DNA of 64,000 bases from contig BGZK01000136.1 of assembly GCA_005406025.1 (NCBI GenBank), forward strand, positions 186,001 through 250,000, in the 5' to 3' direction. This document shows, piece after piece, positions 1-11,590 of this stretch. This DNA comes from Eumeta japonica. Its lineage: Eukaryota > Arthropoda > Insecta > Lepidoptera > Psychidae. Numbering within the stretch: position 1 is the first letter of the stretch; each line of letters begins with the position of its first letter. A program made the position numbers and the translations under genes. The notes below the pieces were generated by a model that saw nothing but the letters and a program-made list of their open reading frames with translations, was not told the origin of the DNA and did no database searches.

Positions 1-2739
1 TATTCAATAAACATTTTCATAAAAATGAATGTCCGTATATGTATATCAGTTTGAGATTGATAGGCTCCGTTACTATTGGATACATCACCACGAAAGTTGA
101 CGCATCTGTGTACATTTTTAAGGAAAAGATTTTAATGCTATTGTCACTTTGTTATAACTTGCGTGGCGCTACAGCGTACCAACTTGTACCAAAATTACTA
201 TGTATAGATATTTGAATGCGAAAGATGTTGTCAGACTATTTGTTTTAAATGACTTGCCACTAGAGGGCATCGAATTCTGCGCCGTTCAACGAATCGCCAT
301 GTAAATTAATAATAATCGGTATTGAACCCGGTGAATACTTTTCGCCAATTCATTTTTCGACTTTAGCATATGCTTTATGACGAATGTTCAGCTTTGATAT
401 AATAAATATAGAAATTCATGATATATCCACGCGGGTGGAGCAGCGAGCATTTACTTTACGGCCACGCCACCTACCGGAAAGGGCAGAACAACGTCTGCCG
501 GGCCTACTATTAAATATAGAAATAACAAAATTTTTGAGTTTAGATCATCACACACCATTATTCTTTGTTAATAATAAATTAATATCTTGTAGGATAGAAA
601 TTATCCGTATAGACTTTTAAACTTACATTGCATAGTATTTTTTAAATAGATTTTCTTTGAGAATCGCACCATAATTCATATTATTATAATAAAGGTTTGA
701 CACGAAGAAAATTCTTCAACATGAGAAAGGGTATTGGATTTTTTATCTTTCTAGGATCAAAAAGCTTTCTACAATAAGACTATAAAAGAAAGGTTATTTT
801 TATATTAATCAACGTTAAAAGTCTTGCGCCTGACCTTTGTCTTCTTTTAAAATTGAAATAACAATTTTTCATGAAAGCGCGTTCAAAGGTGTATCAAATA
901 ATTTAAGACTTAGCTTCTAAATAACTTAAAATATTTTTCGTAAAACGCCAAGCGTGAGACGTAATGATACGTAAGTGGTAGTATTTTACATTCATTTTAT
1001 ATGCGCATGTCAAAATTTTGTTTATTTTATGACAGTACAATACCGATTAAAAATAATGAGCACACTTATAATTACAAAGACTCGAACATGCTATAGTTAG
1101 TTGAAAATTGAAGATTCGTGAAATTCGTTCAAAGGAAAGTATTCCTTCACATATTAAATCTGGTACCTTCTTAAAGAATAAAAGAATAAAGGAATATTCA
1201 ATGTAATGATACTTTATATAACTAGGAGATATGTATTTGTAAATACTAGGAATTTTCGTGATATAAGAAGATGATATTTTCCTACTTTAAGAATACTAAG
1301 GCAACCGGCGACCTTACAAGACGACCTGGCTTCGGACAGAACTAGAAAAGTTACTTTACTTATTGAACAACCGTGAATGAAACCTTAAATCTTGCGAAGC
1401 TTAAGAAACCATCTTAACTACTATAGACGGTAAATACAATTGCTATATAAATAAGTTAAATAAGCATTGTTTATCTCAATTAAGTGCGTACGAGTATATT
1501 GAGAAATGTAGACGACCAGTTCTATTTATTTTTCAATGAACTGACTTCAAAACCACAAAGTTTAGCCCAAAAATAGTAAAATCCTTAAAATTAAAGGTTG
1601 AGTCAAAATCTTAAGTTAAAACTCAGATCGAAGTGGATTTACAAAATGCTTTCTGTGAGAATATCACAAGAATTCAAGATGTGTGATAATTGAAGAAGCG
1701 CCTGAAACTTTAGTACAAAATTACACGAATAATTTTTATCAGGAGTTTCTTTCTATGTGCCCAGAAAAAGCGAAGAAATATTATATTTTCAGTTGAGCTT
1801 ATTCAGTTCATTGCAATTAGGAACATATTTCAAAGTTAATTATTTTTCTGTATATTTTATGTCGACGCATAATTCGGGTTTGTTCACTTTGTTCCCAATG
1901 GTCCTTTTTTAGCGTTACAAAAGAGGAAAAGCTCACGAAAGTAGTTTTATAGGTAAATGTAACTCCTCCTAGTGAAAAGTTGAACGACTGGCATCGATGA
2001 AATTCTCATTCTCACTGTGTAGTGCGACGAGAGACCCTCAAGACGAATAAAATTAACGCGGAGTCGGTGTACAAAGGTTTATTTGGGCTCAGAGCTTCTG
2101 TGTTACGTAAGTCGTTATCAAAAGACGTAGCTTAAGGCGCGACCGACCGCTGTCCCACAAAGGTGACTGCTAGCGGTCACGTCCGCTTCCGAACACCGCC
2201 CCTTAAGAGCGGGGTCAACAGGAGGTTGTCGCCGGTTTCACAAAGGAGGGAAGTGGAACAGCCCAGGTGGAGGAATTAGGGCAGAATTGCGTAGTTTAAT
2301 AAAACATTATTGCCCGGCAGGGTAACGAATTGAGTAAACACTTAAACGGTGAACTCTCTTTATTGCTGTTCTTCTATCGATCTTTGCCTTTAGGGTGAGC
2401 CGAGCCAATCGTGCGTCAAGTATGACTTATGAGCAACATTTTTGGCTTATTAAACGAAAATGTAGTCATATTTGGTAATGTTGTTCTTACAATATTACAA
2501 GAGTATAGCGCATATAATGATTCTACGACCAGTCTGCTTTTGAACTTCAAAAGACGTATTTTTAAGTCAGAAATCAGGTGTTAAGATATATCGTGGTAGC
2601 ACTCGTTACATTTGACACTTCAACAATTCTTTTATTGTTCTGTATCAAAAAAATATAAAATGAATAGGAAACAATATAATAAAAAAGATTAGAAAAGATC
2701 AGGCATTAGAGATCGATTTGAGGGACTACACTTCAAAAA
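1..2739. other. Intergenic or intronic AT-rich DNA
   Basis: No coding region was recognised on either strand. A GC-richer patch at about 420-520 resembles a decayed dispersed-repeat fragment. A second GC-richer block at about 2040-2330 stands out from the AT-rich surroundings but has no long reading frame and was not identified. The small frames present (for example 384-620) have no recognisable domain. Confidence 0.6.
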
Positions 2740-2832
2740 GACTAGGAACCTATTGACAACTCTCCCGTAGTCGCGGACGTTCATGGGAGGCGGTGATCAT
2801 TTATTTACGTTATCTCAAATGTTCGTTTGGCC
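2740..2832 (+). repeat. Retroelement 3'-tail fragment, lepidopteran type
   Basis: The segment carries a decayed 'TTCATGGGAGGCGGTGATC ... TTCGTTTGGCCCC' pattern. The same pattern occurs at 8655-8870 (minus) and 44815-45045 (plus). I recognise it as the 3' tail of an abundant dispersed repeat of Lepidoptera; assignment to a specific LINE clade is not possible from this fragment. Confidence 0.5.
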
Positions 2833-3374
2833 CCTCTATTCCTGTACCTGTGAATTAATATGATTTTTCAACTTAAATATTTATAAAATATATATCGATA
2901 TTAAAAAAATATTTTAAACAGATTGATGAACAATAAGTTTAGCAGGTTTCCGTATAAGCAAAAAGGATTTTGTTTATTGTTTTTAGATGCAGGGTAATAC
3001 GCTCATATATGGGTATCTTTCTCAGATTCTACCACAGTAGACGCGTCTAAACATACAGAAAAAAAATTGATGGTTAATTTTCATTCAATTAGTTCATTTA
3101 ACGAGCTTTCAAATCAGTATTCGTATATTTCTACTGTCGTCGTCTTTTGCCGACGACATTCAGTAAATAATATTTATGCTTTATTCTTGTGAATATAAAA
3201 ATACATTCTATAGACATTCTATTCCCAGTTCTCGCTTTTATTTCCGTTTATATTTGCTCCTCGCCGCATTATTTGATTGGTTTGTAAATTACAATAATAG
3301 TCAAATATTAACAATTTGCAAACGTCTCGCTGTTACACATCAAGCTAGATTTCATACAATAATTTAAAAACTTA
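2833..3374. other. AT-rich DNA with no recognised feature
   Basis: Nothing beyond low-complexity A/T runs was seen. The 63-codon frame at 3176-3367 has no recognisable domain. Confidence 0.5.
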
Positions 3375-3765
3375 GTTAAATTAAATCAAAAATGTCTTTA
3401 TTGCCTAGATAATAGAAATTACACTTGAAATGCGTCATAAACGATTGTTTTCGACATTAACACTACCACTCATTCCAAGTGCTAATTCACCATGAGAAGA
3501 ATGAGCAAGGAATTCAAAATTTGCTCTTTTTTACTTATCGATACAAAATATTGAGTAATCAATAATTTAGTGCAACACTTTGAAATAATATGAACCTGAT
3601 AGCCGAGCGGTTCAATCCCATGTTTTTTTTTCATTACGATATTCAGACACGGTATAATAGCCCTTGCCATATAACTTTCTTGTAACGGAACTTTTAAATT
3701 CATAAAATGGAAAATTTTGATTTACAGCTGGGATCTTATTATAAAAGTGTACACAATTTCCTTAG
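3375..3765 (-). mobile_element. 5'-truncated non-LTR retrotransposon, 3' UTR only
   Basis: This stretch aligns by eye with the 3' non-coding part of the minus-strand retrotransposon at 49096-50690: both share the 'ACACTTGAAAT(A/G)CGTCAT' segment, a following 'GAGCAAG(G/A)AA' segment, and 'AGCCG(A/C)' further on, in the same order and spacing. Only the 3' end is present, the usual result of incomplete reverse transcription. The tRNA-like look of part of it is shared with the longer copy, so it is element sequence and not a tRNA gene. Confidence 0.6.
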
Positions 3766-3979
3766 CTGATTTGTTAACTTTTAGATCATAGATTAGATTT
3801 AGATTGCTGTTAGATCGACATCGAAAGGCCTATGAATAGTTGAGTAAAAACGGGAATAAAACTACCATAATTTTTTAATCAGCGCACGTCGATGAAGCAG
3901 TTGAGCAGCGCTTTTTCTTCCAAATTGTACGCACGTTATACATATAAAGGGCGCACGAGCAATTTTTCGAATAATAATA

Positions 3980-4735
3980 AAATAGGTTAACCCTGTAGGC
4001 CAACCCTGAAACTTCACGCTATTTTCGAGTTTAAAACACTCAAAAATATAAGGGATTTGACGCGATTTTTTGAGTAAAAAAACGGTTTGTTTCGATTTAT
4101 TTTGACAACGACTTCTTACAAACGAATGAACCGATTTTGACCCAGTTTGCGGTAATCGACGTGTTTTTACAGGGTCAAGAGCTGGTTAGAATTTGAAATC
4201 GATCGGTCAAGCCGTTTCGTAGTTATTTAAAAAAAAACGACAACGATTTCTGACAAATGAATCAACCAATTTTGACTCGGTTAACGGCAATTAACGTGTT
4301 TTTAATAGGTTAAGAGCTGATTAGATTTTGAGATTGATCGGTCAAGCCATTTTAAAGTTATTTTGAAAAAACCATTTAAAAAAAAGCTTATTTTCTTAGT
4401 TTTTTGAAAATTTCTCAAAATCTACCGGTCCAAATCAACCCAAACTTTCAGAAAATCTAAGTTTGGTGAAACTCTTTAGAACGCCGTTTAGTGGGTTCGA
4501 TTCAGTCAAGGCGTTTAAAAGTTATAAGAGGTTTACATACATCACATCCATACACACACACACACACATCCACACAGCCATACGGACATCATCTCAGGGA
4601 TGATCAGGGAAGCCTCCTAGACCCTCAGAACGTCGAGATCTGATGAGAACTTGATTTTTGCAAAATGGGGTGAAACCAATAACTTCCCGAAAATTTTAGA
4701 AAATTTTCAATTTTCTTAGCGGGCAGTTAAAAATG
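3980..4735 (+). repeat. Dispersed repeat 'A' with internal sub-repeats and a CA microsatellite
   Basis: Two to three diverged internal sub-repeats (about 130-150 bp each) contain 'GAATGAACCGATTTTGACC'-like and 'GATCGGTCAAGCC'-like segments. They are followed by 'AAAAGTTATAAGAGGTTTACATAC', here a (CA)n run at about 4551-4567, and a terminal 'TTTTCAATTTTCTTAGCGGG' segment. The same order ends the copy at 23390-23975. It looks like an old non-coding interspersed family; class unknown. Confidence 0.5.
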
Positions 4736-5044
4736 ACTGTTCTCAAGCTTATTAAAGGTTCGGATGCATCGCTTCAAAAACCATGAATAAGATTATGAAC
4801 CTATGTTTATGAATAGACTATTTCAATCATTAAACCTATGCTGAACAAAACGTTATTTTTGGAAGATAAGCATATTGGTTTTCTATTTATATTCTGCAAG
4901 GAACGAATAGGTAAATGTCAAAAGCACATGAATTTACCTAAGAATCGCATCAAATAAAGTTCCGTAATTTCAGCTTATCCATCCGGAAAATAATCGCGAG
5001 CTTATGTGAATTGACGCTTATATTAATGTAGCTGGAGAACTGAC

Positions 5045-5237
5045 CTGCTATTTTCCTCTCTCTCATCTTCCTCCACAGCTGTTCAGCTTTCCTCATCGGC
5101 CAATTCTCCACTTTGGCGCTGAAGCTTCTGAAGAATTTGTACTCCTTGAAATGTGACATCCTCCTCTCCATCTTGCTGGGGCCCTGGCCCCCGGGAGGAG
5201 GCGATGGGGCCTTGGGAGTATTTGACGGGGAAGCCAT
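5045..5237 (-). CDS. Possible first coding exon of an unidentified gene
   Basis: On the minus strand an ATG in good context (AAAATGG, 5237) opens a 64-codon reading frame that is clearly richer in G+C than its flanks. The predicted peptide starts MASPSNTPKAPSPPPGGQGP, a Ser/Pro-rich disordered lead, then becomes basic and amphipathic, with SHFKEYKFFRSF and WPMRKAEQLWRKMRERK. It ends at GCAG followed by GTCAGT, a usable splice donor (5044-5043), leaving phase 1. The reading frame continues past the donor only as low-complexity AT-rich sequence, which supports splicing there. I do not recognise the family. No partner exon was found at lower coordinates, so the gene would have to continue leftward out of the window, or this could be an isolated pseudo-exon. 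No signal peptide or membrane segment is visible. Confidence 0.42.
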
Positions 5238-5239
5238 TT

Positions 5240-7084
5240 TCTTTTTTTTTATTTAAACGGGATTTTCGAACTCACTCGTATCTCGGTATACCCTAACAGT
5301 CATGATTAATGATTGTATATTTGAATTAGTAATTTTTTATTGGACCGCTGCTTCTAATTTTCGCACTATCTCTAGTATTTGAAAACAAGTATATATTTTT
5401 TAATAATTATATACTTTATCAAAACTTTTTTTAAAATGGTTTCCCTTTAGATGTAGTAAATTTTTGTTCGGCGATCTCTGACTCATCAAAAGTTCCATTC
5501 CACCAAATTATTTTTCAGAGATTATTAATTATGAAAGCTACCGGACCACTGTAAACAACTTCTTCGGTCGATTGTACCGGTCGCTGTGGATTTCCGTGAC
5601 CTGGAAAAAAAATAACGAATATACTGTAAATAACGGTTAAGCAAATGGCTACACTGACTATTCAAATAATTCGATATATACACAAATATCGCCTTTAGTC
5701 AAACATGTTTCTGTATTATCAGAAACGTAGTAATCAGGACATTTTGAAACTTTATGAATCAAAGTGCAATTGTAATTAAAAAGGTACAAATATACAAATG
5801 ATGTTCATACCTTTCTTAAGCAAATCAGTTCGTATTTAGAAGAACAGAAATTTATTTATACTGTTAAATGTGAAACGCCATTCCTAATGTTACACAAGCC
5901 ATTATATGCTCTGTTATTATAAGCTATACGTTATTATAAGCTATTATTATAAGCTCTGGTTCAATGAAACGATTCCAAGAGATCAATTGAGTTTTGTCTT
6001 TTTCCACAAAAGTGAAAACGGTGTTCTATTATTTAGTTTTATATAGTTCATATTCGAAATACACAAGTTAAAGTGATAGTAAATATGTATATTCTATACG
6101 TACTATTAATATTATCAACGCGATAGTTTATGAAGACGAACGGACTTTTGTTTGTCTTTCACGCAAAAAAAAAATACCTATTGAAATTTGGTAAAAATGG
6201 ACAGTAATACAGCTTATATATATATTACAATAATATGAAGGTTATAATTTACAAAGATGGAATAGCATTTTTCCCTGCTTCGTCTAAACCAGGACCGTAA
6301 CCGGCACTGAAATCGAAACTGAAAGATAGACGGGGAGCAGGGACAAAAGCTTGTCGGGGCACGGGCAAAATTAGGTCCGGAAGCTAGTAAATGATAAATT
6401 ATAATTTAAATATTTCTCGTGAATTCACCCATATTGAATTTGCCAGTCAAAGATCTTCTCTTATCAATTCAAACTTCTACGATTTAACTACTTCATTTCA
6501 TTAAATTGTATTCTAAGATCCCTTAAACAAATCCCACGTTTACGGTTTTAATTAAACGTAGTTATATTATGTGCCAAATTAATACAATTTCGTACCAGTG
6601 ATTATTAAAACATTTAAAGTAAAAAAATAGTTTCTACTTAGAATTAGCACAGAAAACCTTTTGCGTAGGTCAATCAGCAAAATCTAGATACCTCTAACGA
6701 CAATTTTTCTATTAATATACCAAAAATCAATTATGAAGTTGCGATTATTTAAATAATCGAAGAAAAATGATTATGTGCTTAGAGCCTATTTTATAAATTT
6801 TCATTTAAATAAAATGTAAAACAAATACAAAATAATATAAAATTGTAGATGGAAAATTGTTAAAAAAAATATAATGGAAAAGATAAAAATAAATAGTAAC
6901 GATTTTATAATTACATATCCAGAAAAAAAAACACTATTATCACAATTGATTACGTAAGTATTTTATGTGTGACATTTCTGACATTAAAGATAAAGTAAAA
7001 TCCCTGTTCCGGAAATTTCGAATTTCATTTTCACCAATCCGTTTCTTACATATATATTATTTTCGTACACATATAAAATCAGGG
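5240..7084. other. AT-rich DNA with no recognised gene
   Basis: No coding region was recognised. A short imprecise tandem of TTATTATAAGCTA lies at about 5914-5956. The rest is A/T-rich sequence, including long A runs around 6800-6930. Confidence 0.55.
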
Positions 7085-7345
7085 ATGAATGGAATTAGAC
7101 TAACAAAACAAATCTATAGTGCAAACGTGTGCAATGGAAAAGTCAGTAACAGCCGCCTTAGATCCGATGTAAATAAATAGACAGATATGTGAACAAAATT
7201 GGTGGTATATTAAAAAAAAATGACAAATTTTAAGTATTCTAAACCGATGAGCTTGCATGAAAAGATTGGTGAAGCTAGAGACAAAGATCGTTGCCCGTGG
7301 AAGTCTATAGTCTCTGCCCACCCTTCCGGGAAATAGAATTGAGTA
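7085..7345 (+). mobile_element. 3' end of the APE/RT retrotransposon (family copy 1)
   Basis: In broken frames this encodes the C-terminal tail seen in the family: RLTKQIYSANVCNGKV, then KIGEARDKDRCPWKSIVSAHPSGK before the stop. The same tail occurs at 12690-12850 and at the low-coordinate end of the 35915-39180 copy. Two in-frame stops and a frame change show it is dead. Only the 3' end was inserted or retained. Confidence 0.65.
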
Positions 7346-7484
7346 TGCATTATTATTATATATAGAACCAATAGCCACCCTTATAAGTTACGATTTTATT
7401 CCAAAAGGAGAATAAGATTTTGTCCTATCGACCATCCGCAGATGTAAAGACGTTTATGTTCTATGCGCGCGGCCGCTGTTGACA

Positions 7485-7768
7485 TCATTCCCGTGTACAC
7501 GCTTGCCTGCAACATGCAGCATGCAACCCACCGCTGACCCTCGAATCTGCCCCTCCACTACGAATCTCTATCCAAATGATCGAATACCGATTCCAGAGGA
7601 TTGACAGATATCGAACACCTAAGCAAGTGTTATTTATTTTCATAATTATCTTATTCCGCCAACCGTCAAATTGTTAATTCTACCAATTTATAAAAATTGC
7701 AGGCAGATTCGAGGGTCAGCGGTGGGTTGCACGCTGCATGTTAATGCATGTTGCGGGCAAGCGTCTAC
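7485..7768. repeat. Imperfect inverted repeat, arms of about 65 bp
   Basis: The left arm (about 7490-7552) is the reverse complement of the right arm (about 7703-7766). The shared core is GGCAGATTCGAGGGTCAGCG followed by GTGGGTTGCA(T/C)GCTGCATG and a (G/C)GGCAAGCGT end. The right arm has a few extra bases (TTAATGCATG). The spacer is about 150 bp and AT-rich. The arms are much richer in G+C than the surroundings. It may be the remnant of a transposon with inverted termini; no reading frame is associated. Confidence 0.6.
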
Positions 7769-8166
7769 TATGGATTTCCGCGAATTAACACCTCACACAA
7801 TACAATATTCCCGTGTTGGTTTCGCGCATGTAATACAAAACAGCGAAAGAAAATCGAAATCGAGAGCGACATGGTTAAGGCGATTATATTCTTGGAGCGG
7901 TCAGCTTCCCCCTTTAATCCTCTCAACTGATCCGATCATGACGGATTTGTTTGTAAACAAGGTCTCTCTCTTAGTAGTTCCTTCGGAAGAATGAGAGATG
8001 GCGACGGCATGGAGTTTTATATACGAACCGTGATGTGCGAAGGGTTTGATGAAATAGTCAATTTAGAAACCCTAAAATACTCTAAAGGACTAAATTGTAG
8101 GTGTTTTTATATTTTTATCTTTCGCGTAAACTAGCGTAATAGATTTTAACGCTTTCTTGACCTATT

Positions 8167-8322
8167 CGGCTGCCCAATTTCAAAACACAGTAGCTGACAA
8201 ATTTTTCCGAAGTCAATTTTTTGGCATTTTTTGGTAATTTCTTAATGTACTAAAACAAAAAATGCCAAAAAATCGACTTCGAAAAATTTTGTCATTTAGT
8301 GTGTTTTGAAATTGGGCAGCCG
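8167..8322. mobile_element. MITE-like element with 67-bp terminal inverted repeats
   Basis: The ends are near-perfect inverted repeats: CGGCTGCCCAATTTCAAAAC at the left and its complement at the right, extending inward for about 67 bp with few mismatches and a centre of about 22 bp. It is flanked by TATT on both sides, a possible 4-bp target duplication. It has no coding capacity. This is the structure of a foldback MITE. Confidence 0.65.
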
Positions 8323-8344
8323 TATTATTCTGTGACGCATATTA

Positions 8345-8490
8345 ATTAGGGTTATGTAGTCAAAGGCAAAAACGGAACCTTTAGAATTTTATCCTATCTG
8401 TCCGTCTATCTGTATGTCACAGCCTCATAACTCTGGCATTTATTCAGCGATACTGATGAAATTATACATAGGACTCTTATATAGACCGCC
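8345..8490 (+). repeat. Fragment of dispersed repeat 'B'
   Basis: It contains AAAACGGAACCTTTAGAATT followed by CTGTCCGTCTATCTGTATGTCACAG, the opening block of the family seen in long form at 34126-34865 and 41045-41790. Only the first 130-150 bp is present. Confidence 0.55.
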
Positions 8491-8654
8491 GTGCAATTAT
8501 GTAAACGAAAAACAAAAAAAATAGGGATAACTTTTGTTACAAAAAATTGATATCATTGAAAGTATTTAAAAATGCATTAAAAGTTCTCAAGTAAGTATTC
8601 GTCTGAAGTGTATATTTTTCGATTCATTAGCTTCTACATTCGTTAATTTTTTAA

Positions 8655-8870
8655 AGAATGTTCGAGGGGCAAACGAGCGGGATAGCCATCAGGAAGTAGA
8701 TGGTCACCGCCGCCCATGGACATTTGCAGCCCCTGAGGAGTCGTCAGTTCGTTGCCGACCTCTTAGGACGGAATAGGATATCTAACGGAAGGGGATCGAG
8801 CTGATGGAAGGGGAAACGGGAAGCGGGGGAGAGGGCCGCCGGAACTATCATTCACTTGATGAAACGCAAC
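8655..8870 (-). repeat. Retroelement 3'-tail fragment, lepidopteran type
   Basis: On the minus strand this reads 'CGGCAACGAACTGACGACTC', then 'TGTCCATGGGCGGCGGTGA', then 'CTCGTTTGCCCC', the same order as at 44815-45045. It is recognisable as the tail of a common lepidopteran interspersed element. Confidence 0.6.
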
Positions 8871-8874
8871 AAAG

Positions 8875-10075
8875 AAAAATGCTACTTCACGTCCGTATTC
8901 TGTGAGAGTGTGATATTTCATCGATCGATATGACCCGTTTTGTGTCGAAATTGGTCGCAGTATGGCTCTACCACAGCACCCACAGTTTCCTTTGTCAATA
9001 GTAACTATCTACTCACCGGACCCATAAGGGCATGCATGTGAATTTTAATAGAATAGGTGCCTACCATTCAAATATATGTATATTTGTGCTCATATTATTT
9101 TAGATTAAATATTTGAAATTAAAAAGGTTGATAGATGCCCTTCAGATTTAAATTTAGTGTATTTTCAAATGTATAATTGTATTCGTTGATACGGAAACGT
9201 AAGTGCTGAATTCAGACATTCACCTGTGTGCCTTTTATTATTAATTTTACGAAATCCTAATAAATATATAACCTCGTACACGCCAAGAGCCCTTCAAATG
9301 ACGCGAAATATGAGATTTTTCATGTACTTTAGTCTTCTGTACCTTTGACATTCCGTTTTTTACTCTTAAATGTAAATACAGAAAGAAAATACTTCAAAAA
9401 TTGTTACAATTCCATAGCCAATAATCATTAAAACATTTAAAATTAAGTTACAACAGTTGAAAATGTTAATATGTTACAAAGATTAGCATTTTTTATAAAT
9501 AAATTTAGCGTTGAATTCTAAAGACACTTACATTTAAATTAATTAAGTCCTCTTTGTATATCTACAGCATTTTCAAAGAATATAAGCAGGAATCATTTAA
9601 CTTATTATTACATTAATTACTGGAAAAACGATAAAGAAATATAGAAAATTTTGATAGATTGATATTTCATTTGACATTATATTATTCAACAACCATATTT
9701 CTTCTTATCCGACACAATTTAAGATTGCAATAATATATGATATTCAGTTTAGGAAGTATATATTATTAAAAAAAACACATCGTTTATAGCGCCTTGTATA
9801 TTTCTAAATCCGCTAGCCACGGCCGATGAGCGGTGTGAAAGATTTTTATATGTTATGATTCCCAAAATATATAATGTTTACCTTCAATCAAAACCGCACA
9901 AATCTATCTTGGTAACGTCACTTCGGAATACTCACGCTTATAATGTTTGTAATATGTAAGCTATAAATATTTGCGCAAAACAACTTCATCTGTAATATTT
10001 AACGATCACTGTCACATGAACAACATTTCGAGTTTTCAATTTTGAAAGGTATCGTGTGCTAAATACGAAAGTTTT
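8875..10075. other. AT-rich DNA with no recognised feature
   Basis: No reading frame of note, no clear repeat structure and no RNA gene were recognised. Confidence 0.5.
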
Positions 10076-10079
10076 CATG

Positions 10080-10330
10080 TACGCGTTCCGCTAGGGAGAG
10101 CTTTCGCGAAAACTACGAGAGGCGTGTTTTCTACGCGCGCGAATCTACAGGTCTGAGGGCGAATTGATATGCTTTTCCCGCGTCATCCGGTGAGCGGGAC
10201 GGCAGATACGGTTTTCCGGCTGAGGGCGGGCGCGCGGGAAAGGGATGGCTATAGTTCGGTATGCCGCTTGCAGGGCGCGTGGGTGGAAAGCTCTATTCGA
10301 CAGAGTGGCTGACGTTTAGATGCAGAAGAT
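10080..10330. other. GC- and CpG-rich block of unknown role
   Basis: A block of about 250 bp contains many CG dinucleotides (CGCGCGCGAA, GCGGGCGCGCGGGAAAGG) inside AT-rich DNA. It has no long reading frame and no convincing TATA box. It could be a promoter or 5' exon of a gene, or a GC-rich transposon remnant. If the exon candidate at 5045-5237 is real, its upstream exon could lie here on the minus strand, but nothing in the sequence proves it. Confidence 0.3.
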
Positions 10331-10729
10331 GTATGAAGGAATATGTGATGCAATGCGGTAATTAGGCCGTCTAATATTAATTGAATTATTTTCGTCAAAT
10401 AATATAATTACTAATTACGCAATTATTGCATATATTTTACCCTGTAGTGACTAACCAGTTTTATAATAATTTGGTACTTCGTATATTTTAAATTGAATGA
10501 AATAGAGATTGAAGTGTTAATAAATTAATTTAAAAATTCATTTCACGAAAAATAGGCTTGTAGACTTATACTGAATAATCATCTAATAAAATAGACATAG
10601 AATAATGAAATAGACATAGAATAATAAAATAGAAAAATTTTTTTTCGTATTTTGTATATAAATTCAAGATAACTTTTTAACATGTTTTATTTACATTTAA
10701 GTATTGTATATATATTTGCTATGTTGTTC

Positions 10730-11300
10730 AGCAACTTATAGCCATTTTGTTGGTAGTGTTATAATCCAATTGCTGTAGAAATTTTGGGACTTCTGATCAA
10801 AAAACTATGACAAGTATTATAGTTTTGTGCAGTCGTCTCTTAATGTTAACACTACCTAGAGAACTCTGGAGAGATCAAAACAGGTGAGAATCTGAGAGTA
10901 CAAGGTCAGATCGATGTGTTAACACTTCCCAAAATATTTGCTGAGTGGCTAAAGATGTGTGTGGTCTGGCATTATCATGGTGAAAAACCACATCCTTTCT
11001 TTTGATCAATTCCGGCCGTTTTTTTCTCTACTTTTTGCTTGCATCTCATGAATTGTCGGCATTAGAGATCCGAATTGATGATTGTGCCCGGCCGTTAAAA
11101 GTCATAGTGAATAATACGCTTCTAGTCCCATTATAAGAGCACAACCAAGAAGATTTTACTGAAATTTTTTACTTACAAATTTTTCACCGACTTGTATCTC
11201 GGTAGAGCTTTAAGAGCAGAAATGGTACGACGATTCGTATGAAAATTCGCCGGTGCATTGCCATATCAAATCCTTGAGAGAATTTGTTAAAGGGAAAAGC
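10730..11300 (-). pseudogene. Mariner transposase remnant (C-terminal half)
   Basis: On the minus strand, in broken frames, the sequence encodes [15 protein letters not shown] followed by traces of the SPDLAPSDYHLF block (partly deleted) and a C-terminal segment ending in the YN-NKMA-like part that normally follows the catalytic domain. The DNARPHTS motif holds the second catalytic Asp of a DDD/DDE transposase. The N-terminal half and the first catalytic Asp are absent. Several frame changes show the gene is dead. It is a Tc1/mariner-superfamily copy distinct from those at 24.6-31.4, 33.1-34.1 and 46.4-47.3 kb. Confidence 0.65.
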
Positions 11301-11545
11301 TTACGTTATGTGACAATGATCGTATAACAAACAACGTGTGAAAAATTTATAAATGTGGAATTATAATTAATGCGACCAAATAATGAAAACAATAAATGAA
11401 ACTCGCCGTGCCTATAGACAATATTTGACATGACAAGACATAGACAATATTTGCCAAAATTTAATTATGGATGATATTGGGATCGTAATAGACTACAAGA
11501 CTATGGTAATCTACAAAACTACTAGACTAATTTTCATGGGGTTTG

Positions 11546-11590
11546 TTACCGGTAACTTGAGCGTAGCTTGGGCTACGCCCAAGCTACGCT
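11546..11590. repeat. Two adjacent perfect palindromes
   Basis: TTACCGGTAA (11546-11555) is a perfect palindrome. Five bases on, AGCGTAGCTTGGGC (11560-11573) and its exact complement (11577-11590) form a 14-bp stem with a 3-nt loop (TAC). No gene is adjacent. Confidence 0.7.

Noticed and set aside
3590..3625. tRNA-like sequence 'GATAGCCGAGCGGTTCAATC'
   Set aside because: It lies within the 3' UTR of a retrotransposon, matches the equivalent place near 49320-49350, and does not form a complete cloverleaf.
7991..8160. Short plus-strand frame starting MRDGDGMEFY
   Set aside because: About 45-50 codons with no domain, no splice signals and an AT-rich end.
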